Origin: Chloroflexota bacterium
GTDB lineage: Bacteria > Chloroflexota > Anaerolineae > Caldilineales > Caldilineaceae
Reading direction: 5' to 3'
Assembly (NCBI GenBank): GCA_024277175.1
Contig: JAJRVT010000234.1
Location: forward strand, 1 to 47,307
Length of the DNA stretch: 47,307 nt
The translations under genes and the position numbers were made by a program. The notes below the pieces were generated by a model, which worked only from the letters and a program-made list of their open reading frames with translations, ran no database searches and was not told where the DNA came from. The first letter of the stretch is position 1; each line of letters opens with the position of its first letter. Shown piece by piece: positions 16,994-25,352 of the stretch.

Positions 16994-17283
16994 GATAGAA
17001 ATGCCTCGTACTGTCTGCGCTCGTTACGGGTTGCTTTGCGAGCAGAAATAATGCGTATTGCTGCTTCATCTTTTCTGTGGCAATGGCAAACCACCAGAAT
17101 GCGTAACGCTCTGCTCATGCTAAGTAGAATAAAGCGGTCTTCGTCTTGGGAATGATCTGGGTCGTAACGCAATCTGGCGTACTCGTCAGCAAAGACGCTT
17201 TGAGCTTCCTCAAAGGAGATGCCGTGCTTTCTGTAGTTCGCTGCGGCCTTTTGGTCATCCCAGATGAAGTGTAAATCTTTCAT
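16990..17283 (-). CDS. brnT: BrnT-like ribonuclease toxin
   Basis: 97 residues. BrnT toxins are small RelE-fold RNases that inhibit translation under stress. Seen: FIWDDQKAAANYRKHGISFEEAQSVF at the N-terminus, a central RFILLSMSRALRILVVCHC strand pair, and IRIISARKATRNERRQYE, which holds the conserved Arg/Glu pattern. I chose the ATG at 17283 because the longer start at 17310 lies inside the promoter. That promoter places +1 at about the A of the ATG, so the message is probably leaderless. Confidence 0.92.
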   Translation of the reverse strand: MKDLHFIWDDQKAAANYRKHGISFEEAQSVFADEYARLRYDPDHSQDEDRFILLSMSRALRILVVCHCHRKDEAAIRIISARKATRNERRQYEAFLS

Positions 17284-17289
17284 ATGTAT

Positions 17290-17318
17290 ATTGTATTGCA
17301 GGGCCTGCATTCTGTCAA
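17290..17318 (-). promoter_or_regulatory. brnTA promoter with small operator
   Basis: On the minus strand, -35 TTGACA (17318-17313), 17-bp spacer, -10 TACAAT (17295-17290). The spacer holds the inverted repeat GCAGGcCCTGC, a good site for BrnA. Only 6 bp separate the -10 box from the ATG. Confidence 0.75.
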
Positions 17319-17394
17319 GAAAAAATCCAGCTGTCTCCTAATCCAATTTGCGCCGTCAGCGGTCTATTAAATCCATCATCCACGAGGTTCACGT

Positions 17395-19005
17395 ATGTTT
17401 GATATCTTAATCCAGCACGCAAAAATCATCGACGGCAGCGGCAACCCCTGCTTCTACGGCGACGTGGCTATCCAGGGCGACCGCATCGCGGCCATGGCCC
17501 CGCCGGGCGCGATCGGGCCGGCGCAGGCGGCCCAGGTCATCGACGCAAGCGGCCTGGCGGTCGCGCCCGGCTTCATCGACATCCAGAGCCACTCCATTCT
17601 GCCCCTCATGCGCGATGGTCGCTCCCTCTCCAAGATCATGCAGGGGGTGACCACCGAGATCATGGGCGAAGGGTGGACGCCCGCGCCCGTCCGCGGCAAG
17701 AACCTGGATCCCCTGCCCAACAGCCTCTTCGTCCTGCGCGTGCCCGACTGGGAGGAGCGCATCCTCTCCTGGCGGCGCTTTGGCGACTGGCTGGACGCGA
17801 TGATGGCGCATGGCGTCTCGCCCAACATCGGCTCCTTCCTGGGCGGCGGCACCCTGCGCATGGTGGTCAAGGGGCTGGAGATGGGGCAGGCCAGCCCCGA
17901 CGAGCTGGACGCCATGCGCCGGGTTATGCACGAGGCCATGGACGACGGCGCGTTCGGCGTCTCCTACGCGCTCATCTACCCGCCCGACGCCTACACCGAC
18001 ACCGATGAACTGGTGGCCATCTGTGAAGTGGTGGCTGAGCGGGGCGGCGTCTACATCACCCACATCCGCGACGAGGGTGACCGCCTGGAGGAGGCCATGG
18101 ACGAGGCCATCGAGATCGGTCGCCGATCCGGCGTCCCCGTGGAGATCTACCACCTCAAGGCCGCGGGCGCGCACAACTGGCGTAAGATCCCGGCCGTCAT
18201 CGAGCAGATCGACCGGGCGCGAGCCGAAGGCGTGGACATCACCGTGGACATGTATCCCTATGCCGCGGCGGGGACCGGGCTGACCGCGGTGTTGCCCCCC
18301 TGGGCCATGGCCGATGGCAAGCTCTTCGACAACCTGCGCGACCCGGAGACCCGGTCCCGGATCAGGGAAGAGATGCTCCACCCCCGGGGCGGCTGGGAGC
18401 CCCTGGGCACCCGGGACCCGTCCGCGGTCATGCCCATCGGCTTCGAGCAGCCCGAAAACCAGGTCTATGTGGGCAAGCGGCTGACTGAGATCGGCGCTCT
18501 GCGCGGCCAGGACTGGGTGGATACGGTCTTCGATCTGCTGCTTTCCGAAGGCCAGCGCATCAGCACCATCTACTTTTCCATGAGCGAGGAGAACGTGCGC
18601 CTCCAATTGCAGCAGCCGTGGATCAAGGTGGCGACCGACGCCGGCGGTTTCGATCCGGCCTGGGCCGAACCCCTGGGACCGTACCACCCCCGGGCCTACG
18701 GGACCTATCCCCGGGTGCTGGGCAAGTATGTGCGCGAGGAGGGCGTGCTCTCCCTGGAGGAGGCCGTGCGCAAGATGAGTTGGGCCGTGGCCTCCCGGCT
18801 GGGCCTGCGCGACCGGGGGCTGTTGCAGGCGGGGAACTACGCGGATATTGTTCTCTTCGACCCCGAGATCATCGGCGACCGGGCCACTTTCGAGCGCCCC
18901 CACCAGCTCTCCGTGGGCGTGCGCGACGTGTGGGTCAACGGCGTGCGCGTGGTGGAAGGTGGGCGGCATACGGGGGCTACGCCGGGGCGGGTGGTGAGAG
19001 GATGA
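17395..19005 (+). CDS. N-acyl-D-amino-acid deacylase-like amidohydrolase, paralogue 2
   Basis: 536 residues, clearly a duplicate of the gene at 15146: long stretches such as GRSLSKIMQGVTTEIMGEG, GVSPNIGSFLGGG, RAYGTYPRVLGKYVREEG and LLQAGNYADIVLFDPE are shared. It would act on N-acyl-D-amino acids. The His ligands in THIRDEGD and YHLKAAGAHNW and the Asp in ATDAGGFD are kept. The HxH motif reads Q64-S65-H66, again without its first His. A GAGG lies upstream of the ATG. The stop is followed at once by a TGACAGGATGAC-type repeat. Paralogue divergence in the loop after GEGWTPAP suggests a different acyl or side-chain preference. Confidence 0.9.
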   Translation: MFDILIQHAKIIDGSGNPCFYGDVAIQGDRIAAMAPPGAIGPAQAAQVIDASGLAVAPGFIDIQSHSILPLMRDGRSLSKIMQGVTTEIMGEGWTPAPVRGKNLDPLPNSLFVLRVPDWEERILSWRRFGDWLDAMMAHGVSPNIGSFLGGGTLRMVVKGLEMGQASPDELDAMRRVMHEAMDDGAFGVSYALIYPPDAYTDTDELVAICEVVAERGGVYITHIRDEGDRLEEAMDEAIEIGRRSGVPVEIYHLKAAGAHNWRKIPAVIEQIDRARAEGVDITVDMYPYAAAGTGLTAVLPPWAMADGKLFDNLRDPETRSRIREEMLHPRGGWEPLGTRDPSAVMPIGFEQPENQVYVGKRLTEIGALRGQDWVDTVFDLLLSEGQRISTIYFSMSEENVRLQLQQPWIKVATDAGGFDPAWAEPLGPYHPRAYGTYPRVLGKYVREEGVLSLEEAVRKMSWAVASRLGLRDRGLLQAGNYADIVLFDPEIIGDRATFERPHQLSVGVRDVWVNGVRVVEGGRHTGATPGRVVRG

Positions 19006-19037
19006 TGGGGTGACAAGATGACAGGATGACAAGATGA
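19003..19037. repeat. TGACAGGATGAC-type short direct repeats
   Basis: TGACAAGATGACAGGATGACAAGATGA follows the deacylase stop without a gap, built from repeated (TGACA)(A/G)GA units. The same units form the larger repeat at 44980-45094. Confidence 0.6.
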
Positions 19038-19045
19038 GTGCTGCC

Positions 19046-19130
19046 CGCGGTTTGTACCGTAACATTTATGTTGTAAGCCTGGCCCGGCCTTGCCTGGCAA
19101 ACAACGTGAATGTTGTTCTACAAGCCGCGC
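19046..19130. repeat. AACATTCATGTT palindrome family, copy A
   Basis: CGCGGTTTGTACCGTAACAT... pairs with ...GTTCTACAAGCCGCG. Inside are TAACATTTATGTTGTA and AACGTGAATGTTGTT around a GC-rich core. Copies B (19427-19497) and C (33738-33827) have the same layout. A weak relative lies at about 42920-42957. Confidence 0.85.
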
Positions 19131-19150
19131 TACTGGCCAATCCCACTATG

Positions 19151-19354
19151 TTAGAGGTTCTGGCTGAGGATGTGGCGAATTTGTTGGACGAATTCGCCCG
19201 GCGTCTGGAGGGTGAGGCCGCTGGCCGCAGCGACGTCGGACGTAAAGTGCTTTGTGTTGAGCGTCAGAAAGTAACTCACAGACGCGCTGACCGCGGCTTC
19301 CAGGATGGGGGCGTCTTTCTCTTCGATGACGGGAAGCCATCGCTCAATCGCAAT
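19151..19354 (-). pseudogene. C-terminal remnant of a PIN-domain toxin
   Basis: Reading the minus strand from 19354 gives 67 codons to a TAA at 19151. The peptide contains KDAPILEAAV, SYFLTLNTKHF and LQTPGEFVQQI, which match the second half of VapC/PIN_3-type ribonucleases (the conserved acidic residue before PIL and the Asp/Lys-His region). No start codon or N-terminal half is present. Upstream codons hit a TAG at once, and the upstream boundary coincides with the CAGGCTGAA repeat at 19356. It is flanked on the other side by repeat copy A, so repeat insertion probably removed the rest. Confidence 0.75.
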
Positions 19355-19355
19355 C

Positions 19356-19412
19356 TATCGCCTCAGGCTGAAATCATGGGGCTATGATGACGACGCCCCG
19401 TGAAACACGACT
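19356..19412. repeat. CAGGCTGAA...GGGGC repeat, copy 1
   Basis: TCGCCTCAGGCTGAAATCAT followed by GGGGCTATGATGACGACGCC. The same arrangement, CGCCCCAGGCTGAAGCCATG then GGGCGATGGAGCCAAAGCCC, is at 22459-22516. Each forms two adjacent small GC hairpins, the style of REP-like elements. Confidence 0.6.
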
Positions 19413-19426
19413 GGTGTGGGATCCCC

Positions 19427-19497
19427 TGTAACGCAACATTCATGTTGCGAGCTTGACCCGGCCCAGCCCGGCGTGACAACATGAATGTTGTTCTACA
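19427..19497. repeat. AACATTCATGTT palindrome family, copy B
   Basis: TGTAACGCAACATTCATGTT and AACATGAATGTTGTTCTACA form inverted arms around a GC-rich centre. The gap 19006-19590 therefore holds only repeats and the PIN remnant before the AvtA-like gene. Confidence 0.85.
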
Positions 19498-19590
19498 TCT
19501 CCCCCAAAAATGGAAATGCCGCCCAATCGCTGGTAAAATGTTCGCCAGGGAAACATCAACCATTCCAGTGAGGGCGAGGACGTCAATTTC

Positions 19591-20883
19591 ATGAGCAGCC
19601 CTGTCAACGCCGGCGAGCCGATCCGGCTTGAGCACTTTTCCACCTTCAGCCGCAGGTACCTGGACGACCGCGGCATTCTGCGCCTGATGGCCGACCTGGG
19701 CGAGGCCGCGCAGCAGCCGGGCGTGATTATGCTGGGCGGCGGCAACCCCAGCCACATCCCCGAAGTGGAGGCCATTTTTCGCGATCGCATGGGCCGCATC
19801 CTGGACAGCGAACATGATTTCGAAACCCTGATCGGCAACTACAGCGCGCCGGCCGGGGACAAGCCCTTCGTAGCCGCGCTGGTCGACCTCCTGCGCCGCG
19901 AATATGGCTGGGACATCGGCCCGGAGAACGTGGCCCTGACCAACGGCAGCCAGACCGCGTTTTTCTTCCTCTTCAACATGTTCGGCGGGCGCTTCGGAGG
20001 CGGACGGCGCAAACGCATCCTCCTGCCCATGGCGCCAGAGTACATCGGCTACGCGGACGCCGGCCTGGAGGATGACCTTTTCATCTCGGCCCGTTCCCAG
20101 ATCAAGTTTCTGGACGACCGCCTCTTCAAATACCACATCGATTTCGACGCCCTGCCCATGGACGATGCGATCGGCGCTATCTGCGTCTCCCGGCCCACCA
20201 ACCCCACTGGCAACGTGCTCACCGAGGCGGAGCTCGCGCACTTGAGCGAGCTGGCCCGCACCAACGACATCCCCCTGATCATCGACAACGCCTATGGCGC
20301 GCCCTTCCCCGGCGTCATCTACACTGAAGCCGCGCCCTCCTGGGAGCCCCACGTAGTCATGGCCATGAGCCTCTCCAAGCTGGGGTTGCCGGGCGCGCGC
20401 ACTGGCATCATCGTCGCCCACGAGCGCATCATCCGCGCCATTACCGGCATGAACGCGGTCATCAGCCTGGCGCCCGGCAGCTTCGGCGCGGCCCTGGCCT
20501 TGGACCTGGTGCGCAGCGGCGAGATCATCCGCGTCAGCAACGAGATCATCAAGCCCCACTACCAGCGCAAGGCCGAGCGAACGGTGGCCTGGCTCCACGC
20601 GGCCCTGGACGGGACCGACTACTTCATCCACAAGCCGGAGGGGGCCTTCTTCCTCTGGCTCTGGTTCCGGGACCTGCCCATCAGCAGCCAGGAATTCTAC
20701 GAGCGGCTTAAGGCCCGCAACGTGCTCATCCTCTCCGGACACTACTTTTTCCCCGGGCTGGCGGACGAGTGGCCCCACCGCCACGAGTGCATTCGCATGA
20801 ACTACGCCGGCGATCCGCAGATGGTGGAGCGGGGCGTGTCCATCATCGCCGAAGAGGTGCGTCGCGCGTACGCGGAGGGATAG
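19591..20883 (+). CDS. Class I/II PLP aminotransferase, AvtA-like (valine-pyruvate type)
   Basis: 430 residues. It is most like valine-pyruvate aminotransferases, which move amino groups between valine, alanine and their keto acids. Seen: [20 protein letters not shown] near the start, the substrate loop [56 protein letters not shown] with the PLP Asp and Tyr, [13 protein letters not shown] with K263 as the Schiff-base lysine, and the C-terminal Arg in [15 protein letters not shown] lies upstream of the ATG. The stop TAG runs directly into palindrome copy 6. Exact substrate is an inference. Confidence 0.85.
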   Translation: MSSPVNAGEPIRLEHFSTFSRRYLDDRGILRLMADLGEAAQQPGVIMLGGGNPSHIPEVEAIFRDRMGRILDSEHDFETLIGNYSAPAGDKPFVAALVDLLRREYGWDIGPENVALTNGSQTAFFFLFNMFGGRFGGGRRKRILLPMAPEYIGYADAGLEDDLFISARSQIKFLDDRLFKYHIDFDALPMDDAIGAICVSRPTNPTGNVLTEAELAHLSELARTNDIPLIIDNAYGAPFPGVIYTEAAPSWEPHVVMAMSLSKLGLPGARTGIIVAHERIIRAITGMNAVISLAPGSFGAALALDLVRSGEIIRVSNEIIKPHYQRKAERTVAWLHAALDGTDYFIHKPEGAFFLWLWFRDLPISSQEFYERLKARNVLILSGHYFFPGLADEWPHRHECIRMNYAGDPQMVERGVSIIAEEVRRAYAEG

Positions 20884-20978
20884 ATAGAACGCGGAAACTC
20901 CGGATTGGGCGGATTGGCGCGGATAAAAACAAAAAAATCCGTGAAGATCCGCCCAATCCGGAGTTTCCGCGTTCTATC
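20883..20978. repeat. ATAGAACGCGGATT-family palindrome, copy 6
   Basis: Two 42-base arms match at 38 positions. The stem module AAACTCCGGATTGGGCGG is unique to this copy, yet appears correctly complemented in its own other arm. It begins within the stop codon of the aminotransferase. Confidence 0.93.
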
Positions 20979-21006
20979 CAATCGTGCTCGATTCAGAAAG
21001 GATCCC

Positions 21007-21642
21007 ATGTCCACACCCACCGATCCGCTGGCGCTGGCCGATTGGCGGCGTACGGTTGCGGAGATGTACGCGGCCGTGCGTCGCGCGGATGACGCCGGGC
21101 AGCCCGCGGCCTGGCGGGCGTGGCGCGCCCGGCGCGACGATCTTTTCCGCGACCATGCCCAGTCGCCCCTGGACCCGGGACAACGTGAGCGCTTCGCCGG
21201 CCTGCCCTACTTCCCATACGATTCGGCCTGGCGGGTGCGGGGCGTGGTCGAGCCGGCGGATGACGAGAAGACGGTCACTGTGGGCCTGGGCGCGGACGGT
21301 GTGATCCGCTACACGCGGGTGGCGCGGGTGCGCTTTCAGGCCGGCGGGCAGACGGGCGCGCTCACTCTCTTCTGGATCGAGGGCTATGGGGGCGGCCTCT
21401 TTCTGCCCTTTGGCGACGTTACCAACGGAACGTTTACCTACGGCGGCGGGCGCTATCTCTACGACGCCATTAAAGGCGCGGACCTGGGAACGGGTGACGG
21501 CTGGATTACGCTCGATTTCAACTATGCCTACAACCCCTCCTGCGCCTACAACCCGCGCTGGGTCTGCCCGCTCCCGCCTCCGGAGAACCGGCTGCCCTTC
21601 GCTGCGCCCACGGGGGAGAAAATTCTGGACTGGAGCGCGTGA
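21007..21642 (+). CDS. DUF1684 family protein
   Basis: 211 residues. DUF1684 proteins have no established activity. Family features: WRARRDDLFRDHAQSPL, FAGLPYFPYDSAWRV, the central GQTGALTLFWIEGYGGGLFLPFGDVTNG, YGGGRYLYD, and the end DFNYAYNPSCAYNPRWVCPLPPPENRLP. That last segment, with two cysteines and clustered Pro/Asn, is the most conserved part. A ribosome site AAAGGAT precedes the ATG at 21007. The TGA overlaps the ATG of the next gene (TGATG at 21640-21644), so it is coupled to the metallo-hydrolase. Confidence 0.9.
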   Translation: MSTPTDPLALADWRRTVAEMYAAVRRADDAGQPAAWRAWRARRDDLFRDHAQSPLDPGQRERFAGLPYFPYDSAWRVRGVVEPADDEKTVTVGLGADGVIRYTRVARVRFQAGGQTGALTLFWIEGYGGGLFLPFGDVTNGTFTYGGGRYLYDAIKGADLGTGDGWITLDFNYAYNPSCAYNPRWVCPLPPPENRLPFAAPTGEKILDWSA

Positions 21643-22334
21643 TGCACCTTCGCTATCTGGGCCACGCCGCGTTTCTGCTCACTCTGGACAACGGCGTGCA
21701 GATCCTGATGGACCCATTCGGCAATCCCACAGATGGCCGCCACTGGTTCGACCGCGAACCGCCGCCCCTCGCGCCTGACCTAGTCCTGATCACCCATCCC
21801 CACTTCGACCACGACAGCCTGGCCACCGTCACCAATCAGCCCACCATCCTCCGCGATGCGCTGGCTGTGCGCGGCCACGGCTTCCGCATCCAGGGATTCC
21901 GGGGCCGCCACGCCCGTGACTATGGCCAGGAGTTCGGACAGAAGAACGTCATTTTCGTGCTCGAGATCGACGACGAGGGCGGTCTCGTGCGTCTCTGTCA
22001 CTGGGGCGACAACCGGGCCGACTTCGACGTCGCTCGCCTGGGGCCTACCGACCTGCTTATCCTGCCCGTGGATGAGTCGGAGCACATCCTGGACCTGGCG
22101 GAGGTCGACGAGGTGATCGCGCGGGTGAGGCCCCGGGTGGTGTGGCCGGTGCACTATCACATCCCCGGGCTGACGTCGCCCCAGGCCGGGTTGGGAGGCG
22201 TGGACGGCTGGCTGGCCGGGCGGGGGGAGCGGGTGCGGCGGTTGGCGGAGGCGGGCATCGAGGTCCATCGCGCGGGGTTGCCGAGGGTGCGGGAGATCTG
22301 GGTGGGGGAACGGTCAATTGTCAATAGGGAATGA
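21642..22334 (+). CDS. MBL-fold metallo-hydrolase (UlaG/UPF0173-like)
   Basis: 230 residues. It has the metallo-beta-lactamase metal-binding motif THPHFDHDSLA (HxHxDH) plus RYLGHAAFLLTLDNGVQILMDPFGN at the N-terminus and HWGDNRADFD and VWPVHYHIPG further on. The group includes UlaG-type lactonases and predicted Zn-dependent hydrolases; the substrate is unknown. I used the ATG at 21642, which overlaps the DUF1684 stop; a GTG one codon earlier is possible. Repeats begin within 10 bp of the stop codon. Confidence 0.85.
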   Translation: MHLRYLGHAAFLLTLDNGVQILMDPFGNPTDGRHWFDREPPPLAPDLVLITHPHFDHDSLATVTNQPTILRDALAVRGHGFRIQGFRGRHARDYGQEFGQKNVIFVLEIDDEGGLVRLCHWGDNRADFDVARLGPTDLLILPVDESEHILDLAEVDEVIARVRPRVVWPVHYHIPGLTSPQAGLGGVDGWLAGRGERVRRLAEAGIEVHRAGLPRVREIWVGERSIVNRE

Positions 22335-22342
22335 TCAATTGT

Positions 22343-22574
22343 CTGACCCGTCCGTTTATGGTGGGGCGGATCCCGCCAACCACACCACCCTCGCCAAACC
22401 TGTAGGCGCGGCTTGCAGCTGTACGATTCCAAGGATACAGATGCCTCGTATGCGACGATCGCCCCAGGCTGAAGCCATGGGGCGATGGAGCCAAAGCCCC
22501 ATGAACGGGGTGGGCGTAACGGCGGGTGTATGCATGATCCGCCCCGTTCGTTTACGGTGGGGCGGATCATGCAT
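22343..22574. repeat. Composite repeat region with direct copies, CAGGCTGAA repeat and a 16-bp hairpin
   Basis: CGTTTATGGTGGGGCGGATC (22349-22368) and CGTTTACGGTGGGGCGGATC (22548-22567) are direct copies about 200 bp apart. The second forms the right half of a hairpin with perfect 16-bp arms, 22530-22545 and 22559-22574. Between them is the second CAGGCTGAA repeat (22459-22516). The hairpin ends 4 bp from the stop codon of the next gene, which is on the minus strand. Confidence 0.7.
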
Positions 22575-22578
22575 CGTT

Positions 22579-23904
22579 CTATGGTCGCGATAACGGGCTG
22601 TCCGGCGGATCGAGCGGGCTGCCTGGCTGGCCGCTCCCCCCACCACCGCCAGAGGCCCTGGCTGGCACGATCTTGCGCGGCGTCGCCTCTGGGCCGCTGC
22701 GTTTGTAAGGGTCAAGCTGAACCACGGCTACGGTCCAATACCACTCTTGCCCGCGGAATTCTTTGGGGATCTTACGTGACAGGCTGTAGACGCCCCTCGC
22801 ATCCGGGGTGATGCCCTGGGTGATGCGAGCGTCATGGATGCCGTTGTGGGGACCGTTCAGCCGCCAGCCGCGCACTTCGAACCCCTGGTTCTCCGCCAGC
22901 GTCCCCTTCCATTTCCACTGGAACGTAAGCCGTCCGGAATCGAAGCTGGCCATGTCTGGCGGCGCGATAAGCTGTGGCGCGGCGATCGCACCGGTCGACG
23001 CTGCGGGGGCTGACGCCGAAGCAGAAGATGGCGAAGCCGACGAGGATGCCGTCGATGATGATGCGACCCGCGTTGCAGTCGGTCTCGGCGTGACGCGCAC
23101 CGCTACCTTTCGGGTCGGTATGGGCGTCGACGTGGCAGCCTTGGCCTGGCTCCCATCCTCATCGCCCATGGACAGGCTGAGGGTGAAGTCGCCGGCGTCA
23201 CGGCGGGTGGCTCCGGAAACCAGCAGAACGTAGGACCCCGTCTCCGGCAGCGTGAATTCCTCGATCCTGGCGTCGGTCAGGCGACCGCTGTTGTCGTCCT
23301 CGGCCAGCATGTCGTCGGCTCCGTTGGGGTAGAGTTCCAGGTAAGCGTCGAAATCATCGCTGACGGCTTCGGCGGTGATGACCTGGCCCTCGCAGCCGCG
23401 GAAGCCCCAGGCCACCGCGCGTCGCGCCCGCAGCGTGCCGGTGACGGAGCCGCCGGCCGCGATGACGCCGTCCACCGCTTCAGCCGCGTCTTCGTCCGCC
23501 ATCTCCAGGGTGAGCGTATACGCGCCCCGGTCGCGGCGGCGCTCTCCCGCGGCGATGATGAGATGCGGCCCCGATTGCTCGATCTCCAGATCTTCGATGA
23601 GGGCCACGCCATCGTCGGATCCTGCCTCGGCCACCGGATCGCCGTCATCGACTGCGTCGTACACTTCCAGATAGGGGTCGAACTCATCGCTCTCCATGGT
23701 GATGGTCACCACATCGCCGGCGCAGGCCTGGAAGGTCCATTCCTCGCCCAGGCGCGAGGCGAGTTCGCTTTCAGCGCTTACGCCTGGCGTCAGGGTGTTG
23801 TCATCCTGGGCGCGGGTCGCTTGAATATTGAAGAGTAGCAGCAAAAGCGTAAAAACGATCGCCATCGTCGCGAGAGATCCTGCTATGCGTCGCCATTGGG
23901 TCAT
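22579..23904 (-). CDS. Secreted protein with two PPC-like domains and an Fn3-like C-terminal domain
   Basis: 441 residues. A signal peptide with a strong hydrophobic core (AIVFTLLLLLFNIQATRAQ) is followed by two tandem pre-peptidase C-terminal-like beta domains (about 45-140 and 150-245). Each has GEEWTFQAC or AWGFRGCEGQ-type starts and DFDxYLELY/DPYLEVYD plus SGPHLIIAAG/TGSYVLLVSG. A Ser/Thr/Ala-rich linker (about 255-310) leads to a domain with LTFQWKWKGTLAENQGFEVR and EWYWTVAVVQLD, as in many extracellular proteins of this kind. No catalytic site is visible, so binding or surface display is more likely than enzymatic activity. AGGAGGTGA lies before the ATG. Confidence 0.8.
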   Translation of the reverse strand: MTQWRRIAGSLATMAIVFTLLLLLFNIQATRAQDDNTLTPGVSAESELASRLGEEWTFQACAGDVVTITMESDEFDPYLEVYDAVDDGDPVAEAGSDDGVALIEDLEIEQSGPHLIIAAGERRRDRGAYTLTLEMADEDAAEAVDGVIAAGGSVTGTLRARRAVAWGFRGCEGQVITAEAVSDDFDAYLELYPNGADDMLAEDDNSGRLTDARIEEFTLPETGSYVLLVSGATRRDAGDFTLSLSMGDEDGSQAKAATSTPIPTRKVAVRVTPRPTATRVASSSTASSSASPSSASASAPAASTGAIAAPQLIAPPDMASFDSGRLTFQWKWKGTLAENQGFEVRGWRLNGPHNGIHDARITQGITPDARGVYSLSRKIPKEFRGQEWYWTVAVVQLDPYKRSGPEATPRKIVPARASGGGGGSGQPGSPLDPPDSPLSRP

Positions 23905-24070
23905 CGGTCACCTCCTGTGTGAAATCTGGCGCGTTAATGAACAAAGGGTAGGAACGCTAAGGATACTTGATTTGAGACCTTTTGACAATGGCGCGGGGAA
24001 TGGGTTTGGCGCGGAGAGAGGGGCAGCCGCTATTCTGGTGAATGCCGCGGGCTGGCAATGCCTGAACTTT

Positions 24071-24158
24071 TTGATGCAAAAATGCAAGGGCGCAGAAGTG
24101 CAGAAAAAATCAACGATTTTCTCGCTTCTCTCTGCGTGACCTCTGCGCCCTTGCGCCT
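24071..24158. repeat. GCAAGGGCGCAGA palindrome, copy B of the GCGCAAAG family
   Basis: TGCAAGGGCGCAGAAG pairs with CTCTGCGCCCTTGCGC, with a T/A-rich loop. It resembles 5067-5150. The rest of the gap 23905-24270 shows nothing I can identify. Confidence 0.65.
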
Positions 24159-24270
24159 ACTAAGAAACTCACTCCCCCAGTTTCTTTTAGGAGGAATTGA
24201 ACCGATCAGGTTCAACTGGGGGCTCTGCGTCGACTTTATCCGTGTACAGCGAGTTCTGTTTTGCGCTTCC

Positions 24271-25203
24271 TTACTCCTCCAGCGTCTCTGCAAATCGGGC
24301 GGCTGTGGCTTCAATCACCGTTTCGGCGGCGGACTGATCGTCGCTGAGCACATGATAGATGTGATCGGCGCCCGGCACGATGAGCACCTGGCTGGGGCCT
24401 GAGGCCGCCTCGGCGAAGGCGTCGGCATAGCCGGATAACGAATCGTCGCCGCCAGCAATCGCCATGAACGGCCCCGGATATTTCCCCATTTCCGCGAACA
24501 GATCAGGGCCGGCCAGGCTGTCGAAAAACGCTTTCTTGAGGGTGATGGTGCGCCAGCCCAGATCCTGGAAGGCGCTGCCCTTGGCCGCGGCCTCGTCGAA
24601 CATCTCCTGCCCCAGGTCTTCGGTGAAGTCCTTGACGAGATCGCCGACGGTGGACCACACCACCAGGGACGCCACCTCATCGGGGTGTTCGCCGGCCAGG
24701 ATGGTGGCGATGCCGCCGCCCAGGCTGAAGCCCAGCACGCCCACCCGGTTCGGGTCGATGAAATCCTGTTGCCGCAGATAGGCCAGCGCGGTTTCCGCAT
24801 CGCTCACCTGGCCCTGAATGGTCGTGTCTTCGAACGCGCCCTCGCTCTCTCCGCCGCCGCGGAAGTCGATGCGCAGGGATGCGATCCCTTCTTTGGCCAG
24901 GGCGTCCGCCGCGCGTCGATACATGTCGCCCACCTCATCCCGACTGCTGGCGAACCCGTGCAGCATCAACACCGCCGGGACCGGGTCGGTAGCCGCCGGG
25001 CGCGTGATCGTGCCGACGATGCCATCGCCCACGTCCACGACCGTTTCGGTGACGCCCTCCTCTCCGGTCGCCTCCTCGGCCGCGGGCTGAGACGAAGGCT
25101 CCTCCTGCACACTCAGCGGCTGGATGGTGCATGCGCTCAGCGCCAACAGTGACGCCGTCAGTAGCAGCGCCATTTTCAGGAATAACGCGATTCGTCGGTT
25201 CAT
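24271..25203 (-). CDS. Alpha/beta hydrolase lipoprotein
   Basis: 310 residues. The signal peptide ends in a lipobox LSAC with Cys25, so the mature protein is tethered outside the cell membrane. A short acidic linker follows, then an alpha/beta hydrolase fold: VPAVLMLHGFASSRDE oxyanion strand, nucleophile elbow GFSLGGG with S160, acid region GGDDS (D253/D254), and H281 or H284 in ADHIYHV as the base. The RIDFRGGGES segment fits dienelactone-hydrolase or acyl-esterase relatives. AAGGAGAAG precedes the ATG. Esterase or peptidase activity on extracellular substrates is likely; the substrate is not evident. Confidence 0.88.
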   Translation of the reverse strand: MNRRIALFLKMALLLTASLLALSACTIQPLSVQEEPSSQPAAEEATGEEGVTETVVDVGDGIVGTITRPAATDPVPAVLMLHGFASSRDEVGDMYRRAADALAKEGIASLRIDFRGGGESEGAFEDTTIQGQVSDAETALAYLRQQDFIDPNRVGVLGFSLGGGIATILAGEHPDEVASLVVWSTVGDLVKDFTEDLGQEMFDEAAAKGSAFQDLGWRTITLKKAFFDSLAGPDLFAEMGKYPGPFMAIAGGDDSLSGYADAFAEAASGPSQVLIVPGADHIYHVLSDDQSAAETVIEATAARFAETLEE

Positions 25204-25321
25204 CTTTTCTTCTCCTTTGCTCTGACTATGAAAATTGTTTCGAACTCATCTCAAGGTTGCGACTGTTCACTGTTTAGACTGAGCCTACAGCGGAATCACG
25301 AGTTCTGGAGGCGATAAACGC

Positions 25322-25352
25322 CACTTGTCACCTGCCGGGGAGTTTGAACTCC
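25322..25352. repeat. CCGGGG repeat, partial copy
   Basis: CACTTGTCAC followed by TGCCGGGGAGTTTGAACTCC contains the 6-bp hairpin GGAGTT/AACTCC. The motif order recalls 4093-4125 and the insert at 11511-11620. It ends immediately before the stop codon of the DUF819 gene. Confidence 0.55.

Noticed and set aside
16990..17310. A longer BrnT starting at 17310
   Set aside because: Those nine extra codons overlap the -10 box and spacer of the only good promoter, so they would not be transcribed.
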